Positions 1 through 6,761 of a stretch of DNA of 64,000 nucleotides are shown here, piece after piece (position 1 is the stretch's first letter; each line of letters starts with the position of its first letter). The stretch covers positions 930,001 to 994,000 of the forward strand of contig NZ_JAGSYC010000026.1 of the NCBI RefSeq assembly GCF_025685545.1. The letters are read 5' to 3'. Below the pieces are notes generated by a model that had not been told where the DNA came from, ran no database searches, and worked only from the letters and a program-made list of their open reading frames with translations. The stretch comes from Granulicella paludicola. GTDB taxonomy: Bacteria; Acidobacteriota; Terriglobia; Terriglobales; Acidobacteriaceae. A program made the translations under genes and the position numbers.

Positions 1-1
1 T

Positions 2-475
2 ACGCCGAGCCTGATTGCGGTTTCGCCGTTCCTGAGGACACAGCAGACCGCTGCTCCGACCATTGCTCGATTTCCTGAGGCGCCGGTTGAGACTTGGCCT
101 ATCTACGAGTTCACTTTCTGGGACCCCGCGCATTGGACGGGCGGAGAGCCGAAGGACATGATGCACGAGGTCGACCATTATTGGATGACGGCCGATCCAG
201 ATTTGCGGTATGGCGGCGGGGCGGAGAGCTTTGCGATGATGCTGCATCGGGCGGAGAACACATTCAACCAGCTTGCGGGGCTGGAGGTGACATCACCCGT
301 AATGGTCTTCACGCACGGACATTTCATCCAGGCCTTGCGCCTGACGGTCTTGCACCCAGAGTGGACGCCTACCAAGAAAATGCGCGAATTTCGTGCTTTT
401 GACGACGCCTACTGGGTGCAAAACACGCAGGTCGTAACTGCAGCATTCAATGGAACTCTGTGGAAGATTGATTAG
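2..475 (+). CDS. Histidine phosphatase family protein (5' end outside window)
   Basis: The reading frame is open from base 2 and ends at a TAG at 473-475, so the N-terminus lies outside the window. Visible near the start is SPFLRTQQTA, the usual segment after the first catalytic block (phosphate-binding Arg), and near the end VFTHGHFIQALRL, the second catalytic His block of the phosphoglycerate-mutase-like superfamily. These enzymes transfer or hydrolyse phosphate through a phospho-histidine. The first RHG motif is missing only because of the window edge. Substrate cannot be read from the sequence; a small-molecule phosphatase or cofactor-dependent mutase is possible. It is followed by a palindrome that probably ends its transcript. 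Confidence 0.8.
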   Translation, partial: TPSLIAVSPFLRTQQTAAPTIARFPEAPVETWPIYEFTFWDPAHWTGGEPKDMMHEVDHYWMTADPDLRYGGGAESFAMMLHRAENTFNQLAGLEVTSPVMVFTHGHFIQALRLTVLHPEWTPTKKMREFRAFDDAYWVQNTQVVTAAFNGTLWKID

Positions 476-488
476 ATTTTGAAGGTAT

Positions 489-532
489 TTGGAGAGAGTG
501 TTCGCGATGAGCGCTCATCGCGAGGTCTCCAA
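489..532. terminator. 20-base perfect palindrome with outer stem, likely bidirectional terminator
   Basis: Bases 503-522 form a perfect 10+10 palindrome (CGCGATGAGC and its complement). It is enclosed by TTGGAGA at 489-495 pairing with TCTCCAA at 526-532. It sits between two convergent genes, which fits a shared terminator, although no good U-tract follows. Confidence 0.45.
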
Positions 533-542
533 TTAGGACGCC

Positions 543-713
543 TTAGTGCGTCTGGTGGGCGGGAATCGTCCTGGTGTGCGCCTGCTCCGTGTGATCATGG
601 GCGGTCAAAGTATGCGAGTGCTGGGCACCGAGTGTCGGGCGAGCATACGCAACCACGGGAGCGGCCACCACAGCCAGGGTGATCATCATTGCAAGAGACT
701 TGATGCTCTTCAT
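543..713 (-). CDS. Small secreted histidine-rich protein
   Basis: This is a 56-residue protein of unknown function. The start is chosen at the ATG at 713-711 because a perfect GGAGG lies 8 bases upstream on the minus strand; longer readings lack this. Residues 1-25 form a Sec signal peptide (KSIK n-region, hydrophobic LAMMITLAVVAAPVVA core, cleavage near AYA-RP). The short mature part is rich in His, Thr and Gln, with seven histidines in its last 27 residues (for example HSHTLTAHDH). Metal binding in the periplasm is a guess from composition only. It is convergent with the phosphatase gene and divergent from the trp leader. Confidence 0.6.
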   Translation of the reverse strand: MKSIKSLAMMITLAVVAAPVVAYARPTLGAQHSHTLTAHDHTEQAHTRTIPAHQTH

Positions 714-1003
714 TGTGTGACCTCCTGTGCTACATCCATAGGACGCCACAGGGTACTGACTGGATTCAGAAAATTGCGAAGAGCGAAGCAACTTTTTGTG
801 AACAGAATTCATATCCGCAAACGCATATTGATTGAGGAAAGACTACGGAAATAAGTAGCGCGGGGTGTATTCGCATGTCCTAGCATCGTGTTGTTTACGA
901 GTGTGGTTCGCTGCGGCCCTGATGATTGCCGGGCTGGGATATTTCTAAGCTGGCGTTTCTCTGCTTGCAGCGAAAAGCCAGACGGGTGTAAGGTGGTCAG
1001 GTA

Positions 1004-1078
1004 ATGCAAAACTTCTTCAGCCCGCGATTTACCCCTTCGTTCCGCTACTGGCCTCTCGTAGCGGCATCGGTGGAGTAG
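1004..1078 (+). CDS. Candidate trp-operon leader peptide, 24 residues
   Basis: An ATG at 1004 preceded by AGGTGG (991-996, spacing 7) opens a 24-codon ORF ending in TAG at 1076-1078. It is rich in aromatic residues: Phe at 4, 5, 9 and 13, Tyr at 15 and Trp at 16. The Tyr-Trp codons (1046-1051) lie exactly at the 5' arm and loop of the first hairpin of the attenuator. That position, the upstream location relative to trpB and the short length match leader peptides that sense charged tRNA by ribosome stalling. Only one Trp codon is present, where classical trp leaders carry two or more, so Tyr or Phe starvation may also be sensed. It is too short to be judged by conservation here. Confidence 0.6.
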   Translation: MQNFFSPRFTPSFRYWPLVAASVE

Positions 1079-1165
1079 CATCGCGCGGAACCGAAGTTCC
1101 TAGAGCGATTCTCAAGATTCTCCTCCCCGTGCCGCGACCCCACAAGGTTGCGGCTTTCGTGTTTT
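1042..1165 (+). promoter_or_regulatory. Candidate transcription attenuator upstream of trpB
   Basis: Four arms with mutually exclusive pairing are visible. Arm 1 CCGCTAC (1042-1048) pairs perfectly with arm 2 GTAGCGG (1058-1064). Arm 2 GCGGCA plus CGG (1061-1066, 1068-1070) pairs with arm 3 CCG plus TGCCGC (1127-1135), one base bulged: an antiterminator. Arm 3 (1131-1139) pairs with arm 4 (1146-1154) in a 9-bp stem with one G-U pair, followed by TTTCGTGTTTT: the terminator. A ribosome stalled at Trp codon 16 would mask arm 1 and leave 1061-1070 free to form 2:3. A small separate hairpin with CGAA loop (1087-1100) lies in the connecting loop. The weak point is the imperfect U-tract. Confidence 0.6.
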
Positions 1166-1212
1166 AGCACTCTGTATGTATTTGAAGGCTTTGAAAGAAG
1201 AGGAAGACGGTT

Positions 1213-2472
1213 ATGAGCACCACCGCCCACAGTACGAGTCAACTCACTAGCCCTGCGCCGATGCCCGCGTCCTCCACGCCCGGTCGCTTCGGTGTCTACG
1301 GCGGACGCTATGTTCCTGAGACACTGATGGCCGCTCTGCTGGAGCTTGATGCCGCGTATGAGGCGGCGCAGAAAGATCCAGCGTTCCACGCCGAGCTTGA
1401 TGGTCTGCTGAAGAACTATGTAGGTCGGCCTACGCCGCTGTACTACGCGAAGCGGTTGAGCGAAACGCTGGGTGGAGCAAAGATTTATTTGAAGCGCGAG
1501 GACCTGCTGCACACCGGCGCGCACAAGATCAACAACGCGCTGGGACAAGCTCTGCTGGCGCGGCGCATGGGCAAACACCGCATCATCGCGGAGACGGGCG
1601 CAGGCCAGCATGGTGTTGCGACGGCCACCGTCTGTGCGTTGTTCGGCTTGGAGTGCGTTGTGTACATGGGCGAAGAGGATATGCGCCGCCAGGAGCCGAA
1701 CGTCTACCGTATGCGTCTGCTGGGTGCCGAGGTGCGCGGCGTCAACTCCGGCTCGGCGACGCTGAAGGACGCGATCAACGAGGCGATGCGCGACTGGGTC
1801 ACGAACGTGCGCTCGACGTTTTATATCCTCGGCTCGGCGCTGGGCTCGCACCCGTATCCGACGATGGTGCGCGACTTCCACCGCGTGATCAGCAAGGAAT
1901 CGAAGCAGCAGATCCTAGAGCAGGAAGGCCGTCTGCCCGATGCGATCGTGGCGTGCGTCGGCGGCGGATCGAATGCGATCGGCGCATTTTATGAGTACAT
2001 CCCGGATGCCAGTGTCGCGTTGATCGGCGTAGAGGCTGGCGGGCGTGGCACGGCTCTGGGTGAGCATGCGGCGCGTTTCCAGAAGAACGGCGGCGGAGTT
2101 CCGGGCGTGTTGCAGGGAACGTACAGCTATGTGTTGCAGGACAACGCAGGGCAGGTGGCTACGACGCATAGTGTCTCGGCGGGTCTGGATTACGCGAGTG
2201 TCGGACCGGAGCATGCGATGCTGCATGACTCGGGCCGCGCGACGTATACCAGCGCGACGGATGCTGAAGCTCTGGATGCGGTGAAGGTGCTCTCGCGTAC
2301 GGAGGGCATTATCCCTGCGCTGGAGTCGGCGCATGCTGTGGCCGAGGCGATTAAGCTGGCGCCGACGATGGGCAAGGACAAGATCATTATGGTGAACGTC
2401 AGCGGTCGCGGCGATAAGGACCTTGGGATTCTGCGCGCGGAGATGGATTTGAGTGGGGAGGCCAAGGGTTGA
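1213..2472 (+). CDS. trpB: Tryptophan synthase beta chain
   Basis: TrpB joins indole to L-serine with pyridoxal phosphate to make tryptophan, in a cytosolic alpha2-beta2 complex with TrpA. The protein has 419 residues, slightly longer than the usual 390-400 because of a Ser/Thr/Pro-rich N-terminal tail of about 24 residues. The PLP lysine is Lys105 in [11 protein letters not shown], and the phosphate-binding loop GGGSNAIG is at 250-257. The catalytic Glu in AETGAGQHG (127 on) and the C-terminal [10 protein letters not shown] are present. The gene follows the candidate attenuator by 47 bases and overlaps the next start by TTGA, so translation of the following gene is probably coupled. It belongs to the TrpB1 class, expected to pair with TrpA. 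Confidence 0.98.
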   Translation: MSTTAHSTSQLTSPAPMPASSTPGRFGVYGGRYVPETLMAALLELDAAYEAAQKDPAFHAELDGLLKNYVGRPTPLYYAKRLSETLGGAKIYLKREDLLHTGAHKINNALGQALLARRMGKHRIIAETGAGQHGVATATVCALFGLECVVYMGEEDMRRQEPNVYRMRLLGAEVRGVNSGSATLKDAINEAMRDWVTNVRSTFYILGSALGSHPYPTMVRDFHRVISKESKQQILEQEGRLPDAIVACVGGGSNAIGAFYEYIPDASVALIGVEAGGRGTALGEHAARFQKNGGGVPGVLQGTYSYVLQDNAGQVATTHSVSAGLDYASVGPEHAMLHDSGRATYTSATDAEALDAVKVLSRTEGIIPALESAHAVAEAIKLAPTMGKDKIIMVNVSGRGDKDLGILRAEMDLSGEAKG

Positions 2473-2876
2473 CCTCCAAGCTTGTAACTAAAACTCTCTA
2501 TGAAGTGCCAGTTCCTTCAACTGGATTTCTCAAAGAAGCCGACTGGAAGGACTCCAGTTACTGCTTTGTTTATGCGAAAAAGGACACCGGGGAAGTACGG
2601 CATGTTGCAATCAAGTTCACGCGGCCAATGATGATCTTGCGGACTGCCGAATCATTCTGCAACCTCGAACAAATCGAAGGCAGCTATGACAAATTGGTTG
2701 AAGTCGAGCAGTCGGCATGGCGAGAAAAATGGTTCACGCCTAGCGCGCAGAAGCGTTCTCGTGCGACTGAAGTTCATCACTACATGATCTACACGGATAG
2801 TGTGGGTTGCTTTGAAACACTGGCGGAAAGTTGGGAAGTTATCGACGAGCCCATATCACGCAGAGGAAACGAATAG
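2469..2876 (+). CDS. Hypothetical protein inserted between trpB and trpA
   Basis: The 135-residue product is not recognised. The start is a TTG overlapping the trpB stop (TTGA, 2469-2472); the stop is 3 bases before the trpA ATG, so it sits tightly inside the trp operon. The sequence is soluble and lacks a signal peptide; it has several aromatic and charged segments ([35 protein letters not shown]) reminiscent of small immunity-type or SMI1-like proteins, but no motif is decisive. Base composition differs from its neighbours: one sampled 60-base line here (2521-2580) has 26 G+C, against 39 in a trpB line (1501-1560). This suggests a recent acquisition that kept the operon open. An internal start would shorten it slightly. 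Confidence 0.7.
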   Translation: MTSKLVTKTLYEVPVPSTGFLKEADWKDSSYCFVYAKKDTGEVRHVAIKFTRPMMILRTAESFCNLEQIEGSYDKLVEVEQSAWREKWFTPSAQKRSRATEVHHYMIYTDSVGCFETLAESWEVIDEPISRRGNE

Positions 2877-2879
2877 CTA

Positions 2880-3647
2880 ATGCCGATAGACTTCTCAAAT
2901 AAGCCTGGCCTGGTCATCTACTTCACCGCGGGCGACCCAGACCTCAGCACCACGCGCGACATGGCGATTGCCGCTATCGATAGTGGTGCGGATGTTATCG
3001 AGCTTGGTGTGCCGTTCAGTGATCCGCTTGCCGATGGGCCTGTGATTCAGCGGGCCAGCGAGCGCGCCGTGGCGAAGGGCACGCGGTTGAGTGATGTGCT
3101 CGGTATCTGCAAGGAGATTCGCGACGCACGTCCGCAGGCGGGAATCATCCTCTTCAGCTATCTCAACCCTGTCGTTCGATTCGGCATGGAGGCCTTTGCG
3201 AAGGCCGCGAAGGAGGCCGGCGCGGATGGTGTGCTGTTGACCGACTTGATCGTTGAGGAGGCGGGCGGGTATCTGCCGTTGATGCAGAAGTACGATCTTG
3301 CACCAGTCTTTCTCGCTGCGCCAACGTCGCCGGATTCTAGACTGAAGGCTATCGCAGAGGCTTCGCAGGGCTTTGTCTATGCCATCTCGCGTGTCGGCAT
3401 TACGGGCGCGCAGACCGAGCTGGCGAACGATGCGCAGGGGCTGGTCGAGCGCATCAAGCGATTTACAAAGCTGCCGGTTGCGCTGGGCTTCGGCGTGTCT
3501 ACGCCGCAGCATGTGCGGGCGGTGGCGGAGTTTGCGGATGCGGCAGTGGTTGGCAGCGCGATTGTGGCGCTGGTTGAAAAGACTCCTGCAGCCGACGCGG
3601 CCAAGGCCGTGGGCGATTTTGTCCGCAGCCTGAAGTCGGGTTCCTAA
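2880..3647 (+). CDS. trpA: Tryptophan synthase alpha chain
   Basis: TrpA splits indole-3-glycerol phosphate into indole, channelled to TrpB, and glyceraldehyde 3-phosphate. The protein has 255 residues, near the family norm of 250-270, and is a TIM barrel. The catalytic Glu is residue 41 and the catalytic Asp residue 52 within ELGVPFSDPLADGP. The phosphate-binding glycines appear in GITGAQ and ALGFGVSTP, and the C-terminal AVVGSAIV is typical. The RBS GAGGAA lies inside the end of the upstream small gene. Its tight spacing shows it is cotranscribed with trpB despite the inserted gene. Confidence 0.98.
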   Translation: MPIDFSNKPGLVIYFTAGDPDLSTTRDMAIAAIDSGADVIELGVPFSDPLADGPVIQRASERAVAKGTRLSDVLGICKEIRDARPQAGIILFSYLNPVVRFGMEAFAKAAKEAGADGVLLTDLIVEEAGGYLPLMQKYDLAPVFLAAPTSPDSRLKAIAEASQGFVYAISRVGITGAQTELANDAQGLVERIKRFTKLPVALGFGVSTPQHVRAVAEFADAAVVGSAIVALVEKTPAADAAKAVGDFVRSLKSGS

Positions 3648-3743
3648 GCAGATCGGCTGTGAGGTGCGCTGCCGGAAACGTATCATCGTAGGGACCGCGC
3701 GACGAGCGGGCAACGTTCCTACTCATCTTTTGCACGAGGTTTT

Positions 3744-4001
3744 ATGGAGATCGCCGACTGGCGTAACAAGATCGATGACCTGGACGAACAGATTGTTCGT
3801 CTGCTGAATGAGCGAGCGGCTGCGGCCGTGGAGATTGGCAAATTAAAGGCGAAGGTCAGCTCTCCCGTGTATGAACCGAAGCGGGAAGAGCGGGTCTTCG
3901 AGCATGTGCAGCAGGTGAACCCGGGCCCGCTTACCGGCGGACAGGTACGAGACGTATATGAGCGCATCATCGACCTGATGCGCTCGCTGCAAAAGCAGTA
4001 A
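3744..4001 (+). CDS. Chorismate mutase, AroQ type
   Basis: An 85-residue all-helical chorismate mutase that converts chorismate to prephenate for Phe and Tyr synthesis. Family signatures are the opening RNKIDDLDEQIVRLLNERA (Arg near residue 7, the helix-1 active-site face) and a central Lys (GKLKAKV) followed by the conserved VYEPKREERV. The C-terminal helix VRDVYERIIDLMRSLQ closes the fold. RBS GAGG is 5 bases before the ATG. It lies 27 bases upstream of DAHP synthase; in some bacteria the same domain is fused to that enzyme as a regulatory unit, so a physical complex is plausible. trpA ends 96 bases upstream. Confidence 0.93.
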   Translation: MEIADWRNKIDDLDEQIVRLLNERAAAAVEIGKLKAKVSSPVYEPKREERVFEHVQQVNPGPLTGGQVRDVYERIIDLMRSLQKQ

Positions 4002-4031
4002 CGACAAGAGATTAAGAGAGGGAACTTCGTG

Positions 4032-5075
4032 ATGATCGTCGCAATGCAGGACCAGGCAACAGATGAACAGATTCAGAATGTAATCGAGCGCATGGTTGAA
4101 CTTGGTTTCAACGTTCACCGGACGACTGGTGAGACGCAGACTATTCTCGCGGGCGTGGGAACTCCCGGCCACTTCGAGGTGACAGAGTTCCAGGTGCTTT
4201 CGGGCGTACACCAGGCGTATCGCATTTCGTCGCCGTACAAGCTTGCTGGGCGTGGCTTCCGTCCTGAAGGCACACGCATCACCTTCCCCAACGGCGTGGT
4301 GGTTGGCGGTGAGGAGATCGTCATCATGGCAGGTCCGTGTTCTGTCGAAAGCCGCGACCAGATTCGCCTGAGCGCGAAGCAGGTGGCCGCTGCAGGCGCG
4401 CAGTTCCTGCGTGGCGGCGCGTACAAACCACGCAGCTCGCCGTACAGCTTCCAGGGCATGGGCGTCGAAGGCCTGAAGATCATGCGTGAGGCTGCCGATG
4501 AAAACGGCCTGCTCGTCATCACCGAGGTAATGGAGATCTCGCAGATCGAAACCATGCTCCCATACATCGACTGCTTTCAGGTCGGTGCGCGCAACATGCA
4601 GAACTTCAACCTTCTGCGCGAGCTCGGCCATGTCCGCAAGCCCGTGCTGCTGAAGCGCGGTATTGCCGCGACGATTGAAGAGGTCCTGCTGTCGGCGGAG
4701 TACATTCTGAGCGGCGGCAACTATGACCTGATGCTGTGTGAGCGCGGAATCCGCACCTACGAGACGGCGACGCGCAATACGATGGACATCTCGGCGATCC
4801 CGGTGCTGAAGAAGCTGACGCACCTGCCGGTCTTCGGCGATCCTTCGCACGGTGTCGGTATCCGCGAGTTCGTTCCGCCGATGGCACGCGCCGCCGTCGC
4901 TGCAGGCGCAGACGGCCTGCTGATGGAGATGCACCCGAATCCGGACAAGGCAATGAGCGATGGTGCTCAGTCGCTGACGCCGGAGCAGCTGACGAAGCTG
5001 GTAGAACAGCTACGCAAACTCGCTCCTGTGATGGACCGCAGTATCGCTCCGGCGGTCGAAAAAGTACACGCGTAG
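4032..5075 (+). CDS. aroF: 3-deoxy-7-phosphoheptulonate (DAHP) synthase, type I beta
   Basis: This enzyme condenses phosphoenolpyruvate and erythrose 4-phosphate, the first step of the shikimate pathway. The start is taken at ATG 4032, giving the family-typical opening MIVAMQ; an in-frame GTG at 4029 immediately precedes it. Residues 1 to about 95 form the ferredoxin-like regulatory domain seen in Thermotoga-type DAHP synthases. The catalytic barrel shows AGPCSVE, RGGAYKPRSSPYSFQG, QVGARNMQNF, LLKRG and GDPSHGVG, covering the metal Cys, the PEP-binding Arg/Lys and the metal His. With 347 residues it matches the family. It follows chorismate mutase in one transcription unit. The N-terminal domain suggests feedback control by an aromatic amino acid or prephenate. 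Confidence 0.95.
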   Translation: MIVAMQDQATDEQIQNVIERMVELGFNVHRTTGETQTILAGVGTPGHFEVTEFQVLSGVHQAYRISSPYKLAGRGFRPEGTRITFPNGVVVGGEEIVIMAGPCSVESRDQIRLSAKQVAAAGAQFLRGGAYKPRSSPYSFQGMGVEGLKIMREAADENGLLVITEVMEISQIETMLPYIDCFQVGARNMQNFNLLRELGHVRKPVLLKRGIAATIEEVLLSAEYILSGGNYDLMLCERGIRTYETATRNTMDISAIPVLKKLTHLPVFGDPSHGVGIREFVPPMARAAVAAGADGLLMEMHPNPDKAMSDGAQSLTPEQLTKLVEQLRKLAPVMDRSIAPAVEKVHA

Positions 5076-5095
5076 GTACCTCGCCGAATCGGTAG

Positions 5096-5149
5096 GGCGC
5101 GGCTTTAGCCGCGCCACTATCGCACCCTTTGAAGGCGGTTTTAGCCGCT
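5096..5149. repeat. Two GCGGYTTTAGCCGC hairpin repeats after DAHP synthase
   Basis: GGCGCGGC at 5096-5103 pairs perfectly with GCCGCGCC at 5108-5115 around a TTTA loop. A second, diverged copy, GGCGGTTTTAGCCGC, lies at about 5134-5148. They may end the trp/aro transcript, but they look like members of a dispersed hairpin-repeat family rather than a canonical terminator, since no U-run follows. Confidence 0.6.
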
Positions 5150-5189
5150 GCGATATTACCGCATAGGTTCTCGGTTGGAGGCTATAGAT

Positions 5190-5906
5190 ATGAAGATTGC
5201 CACGTGGAATTTGGATCGACCGACAACTTCATCTCCAAAGAACCTGCAACTTTTGCAAGAGTTGAAAGACGTGGATGCGGATATCTTGATTTTGACCGAA
5301 ACAAACTTTGTGATTGATCCGGGCGAGAAATATACTCCACTATTTTCGGACCTGTTACCTGTTCCCGGACTTTACAAGTACACGCATGGAGAGAACCAAA
5401 CTACTATTTGGAGCAGGTATCCTCTCAGTCGTATCCAGACGCAGCATCCGTCAATAACTACTTGCGCAAAGGTGCAAACTCCAAATGGAGATCTGAGTGT
5501 CTATGGCACGGTTATTGGAATTCTTGGCCCAATTGGACGCGCGAAAGACGATTTTCTGCGGAATCTAAGCGAGCAGATACAGGACTGGAAGAAAATCAGC
5601 AGTGAGCAGGGCAATATCGCCGTTATTGGTGACTTCAATGTTTGCTGGAATGGGGAGAAATTTCCTAAGACGGGTAGAGAAGAAATTGACAGATGTTTTG
5701 AAGAGCTAGGAATTCTCAACTTGACCCGCGATGTTGAAAGCAACATCGATCACATCGCGATCTCAGGTTCTTTTCTGGAAAACGCGAGGTACGACGCTGA
5801 TCCAAGAAAATGGAACACGCAGAAAAAGCTTCGGAAACCGAAGCTAAGCGACCATATGGGAGTTTGTGTAACTCTAGAGTTCCCTCAGCTCAATAGAGCC
5901 TATTAG
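5190..5906 (+). CDS. Endonuclease/exonuclease/phosphatase family protein
   Basis: A 238-residue single-domain member of the EEP (DNase I/AP endonuclease-like) superfamily. The start at ATG 5190 is supported by GGAGG 8 bases upstream; an upstream TTG overlaps that RBS. Motifs in order: KIATWNLDRP (N-terminal Asn), ILTETN (metal Glu), VYGTVIG, VIGDFNV (GDFN motif), NIDHIAIS and SDHMGV (catalytic His pair). The substrate, nucleic acid or phospholipid-like, cannot be told. There is no signal peptide, so it is cytoplasmic. One sampled line (5641-5700) has only 24 G+C of 60, much below neighbouring housekeeping genes, suggesting horizontal acquisition between the aro and pro genes. Confidence 0.85.
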   Translation: MKIATWNLDRPTTSSPKNLQLLQELKDVDADILILTETNFVIDPGEKYTPLFSDLLPVPGLYKYTHGENQTTIWSRYPLSRIQTQHPSITTCAKVQTPNGDLSVYGTVIGILGPIGRAKDDFLRNLSEQIQDWKKISSEQGNIAVIGDFNVCWNGEKFPKTGREEIDRCFEELGILNLTRDVESNIDHIAISGSFLENARYDADPRKWNTQKKLRKPKLSDHMGVCVTLEFPQLNRAY

Positions 5907-5930
5907 AAGAAGAGAACGGGGTTTAGTATC

Positions 5931-6761
5931 GTGCGTCGGATTGTCGTAAAACTCGGAACAAACGTCATCATGCGTCAGGATGGCAAGGTGGCTCTGGGCC
6001 TGCTGTGCGGTCTGGTGGAGCAGGTGGCTGCGCTGCGGATGCAGGGCATCGAAGTCCTGATGGTGTCTTCAGGCGCTGTTGGACTAGGCATGGAACGGTT
6101 GGCGCTGACGAAGCGACCGACCGTGGTTGCGCAGGTGCAGGCGTGTGCGGCGATCGGGCAGTCACGACTGATGTCGTTGTATGACGATGCGTTCGACCGG
6201 CTGGGCTGCCCGATTGCTCAGGTGCTGCTGACCGAGGATGACTTCCGTGATCCGGCACGTCATGCAAACCTGCGTGCGACTCTGGATGCGCTGCTGACTC
6301 TGGGTGTGATTCCGATTGTGAACGAAAACGACACGGTCTCGACGGAAGAGCTGGATCGCGCCGCCAATCTACCGCAGCGCGAGCGGATCTTTGGCGACAA
6401 CGATAAGCTGTCGGCGCTGCTGGCCAAGCACATCGGCGCGGACCTGTTGGTGCTGCTGTCCGATGTGGATGGATTGTACGACCGCAATCCGAGCGAGCCA
6501 GGAGCAACGATGCTGCAGGGTGTCGCGGAGATCGACGAGAAGATTCTCGGCCTGGCGCATGGTGGCAATGGCCGTGGGCGTGGCGGCATGATCTCCAAGC
6601 TCGAGAGTGCGCGGATTGTGGTGCGTGCGGGCAAGCCGGTGATTATCGCGAATGGCCGCACGCCGCAGGTGCTGGAGCGGATTGTGGCGGGTGAGGCTGT
6701 AGGGACACGGTTTGCGCCGGTCTCGGTGCAGAGCGCGGCTATGGCGGAGTCGCTGCGATGA
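5931..6761 (+). CDS. proB: Glutamate 5-kinase, short form without PUA domain
   Basis: ProB phosphorylates L-glutamate to gamma-glutamyl phosphate, the first committed step of proline synthesis. The start is a GTG at 5931. The amino-acid kinase fold is complete: VVKLGTN near residue 5, SSGAVGLG near 46, the VNENDTVS substrate loop, FGDNDKLSA and the GGMISKLESA lysine motif. At 276 residues it lacks the C-terminal PUA domain that takes the E. coli enzyme to 367; several bacteria carry this short form. Its last bases overlap proA as ATGA (6758-6761), so the two are translationally coupled. Confidence 0.96.
   Translation: MRRIVVKLGTNVIMRQDGKVALGLLCGLVEQVAALRMQGIEVLMVSSGAVGLGMERLALTKRPTVVAQVQACAAIGQSRLMSLYDDAFDRLGCPIAQVLLTEDDFRDPARHANLRATLDALLTLGVIPIVNENDTVSTEELDRAANLPQRERIFGDNDKLSALLAKHIGADLLVLLSDVDGLYDRNPSEPGATMLQGVAEIDEKILGLAHGGNGRGRGGMISKLESARIVVRAGKPVIIANGRTPQVLERIVAGEAVGTRFAPVSVQSAAMAESLR

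Noticed and set aside
828-856. TTGATT, 17 bases, ATAAGT as a promoter for the trp leader
   Set aside because: The -10 match is weak and it lies about 140 bases before the leader ORF; kept out of the features for lack of support.
2045-2284. Long open frames antisense or out of frame inside trpB and many other genes
   Set aside because: G+C-rich codon use leaves alternative frames open; they lack RBSs and family motifs and overlap well-supported genes.
5129-5317. ORF overlapping the start of the EEP gene
   Set aside because: It shares no motif, uses another frame, and the GGAGG at 5177-5181 points to ATG 5190.
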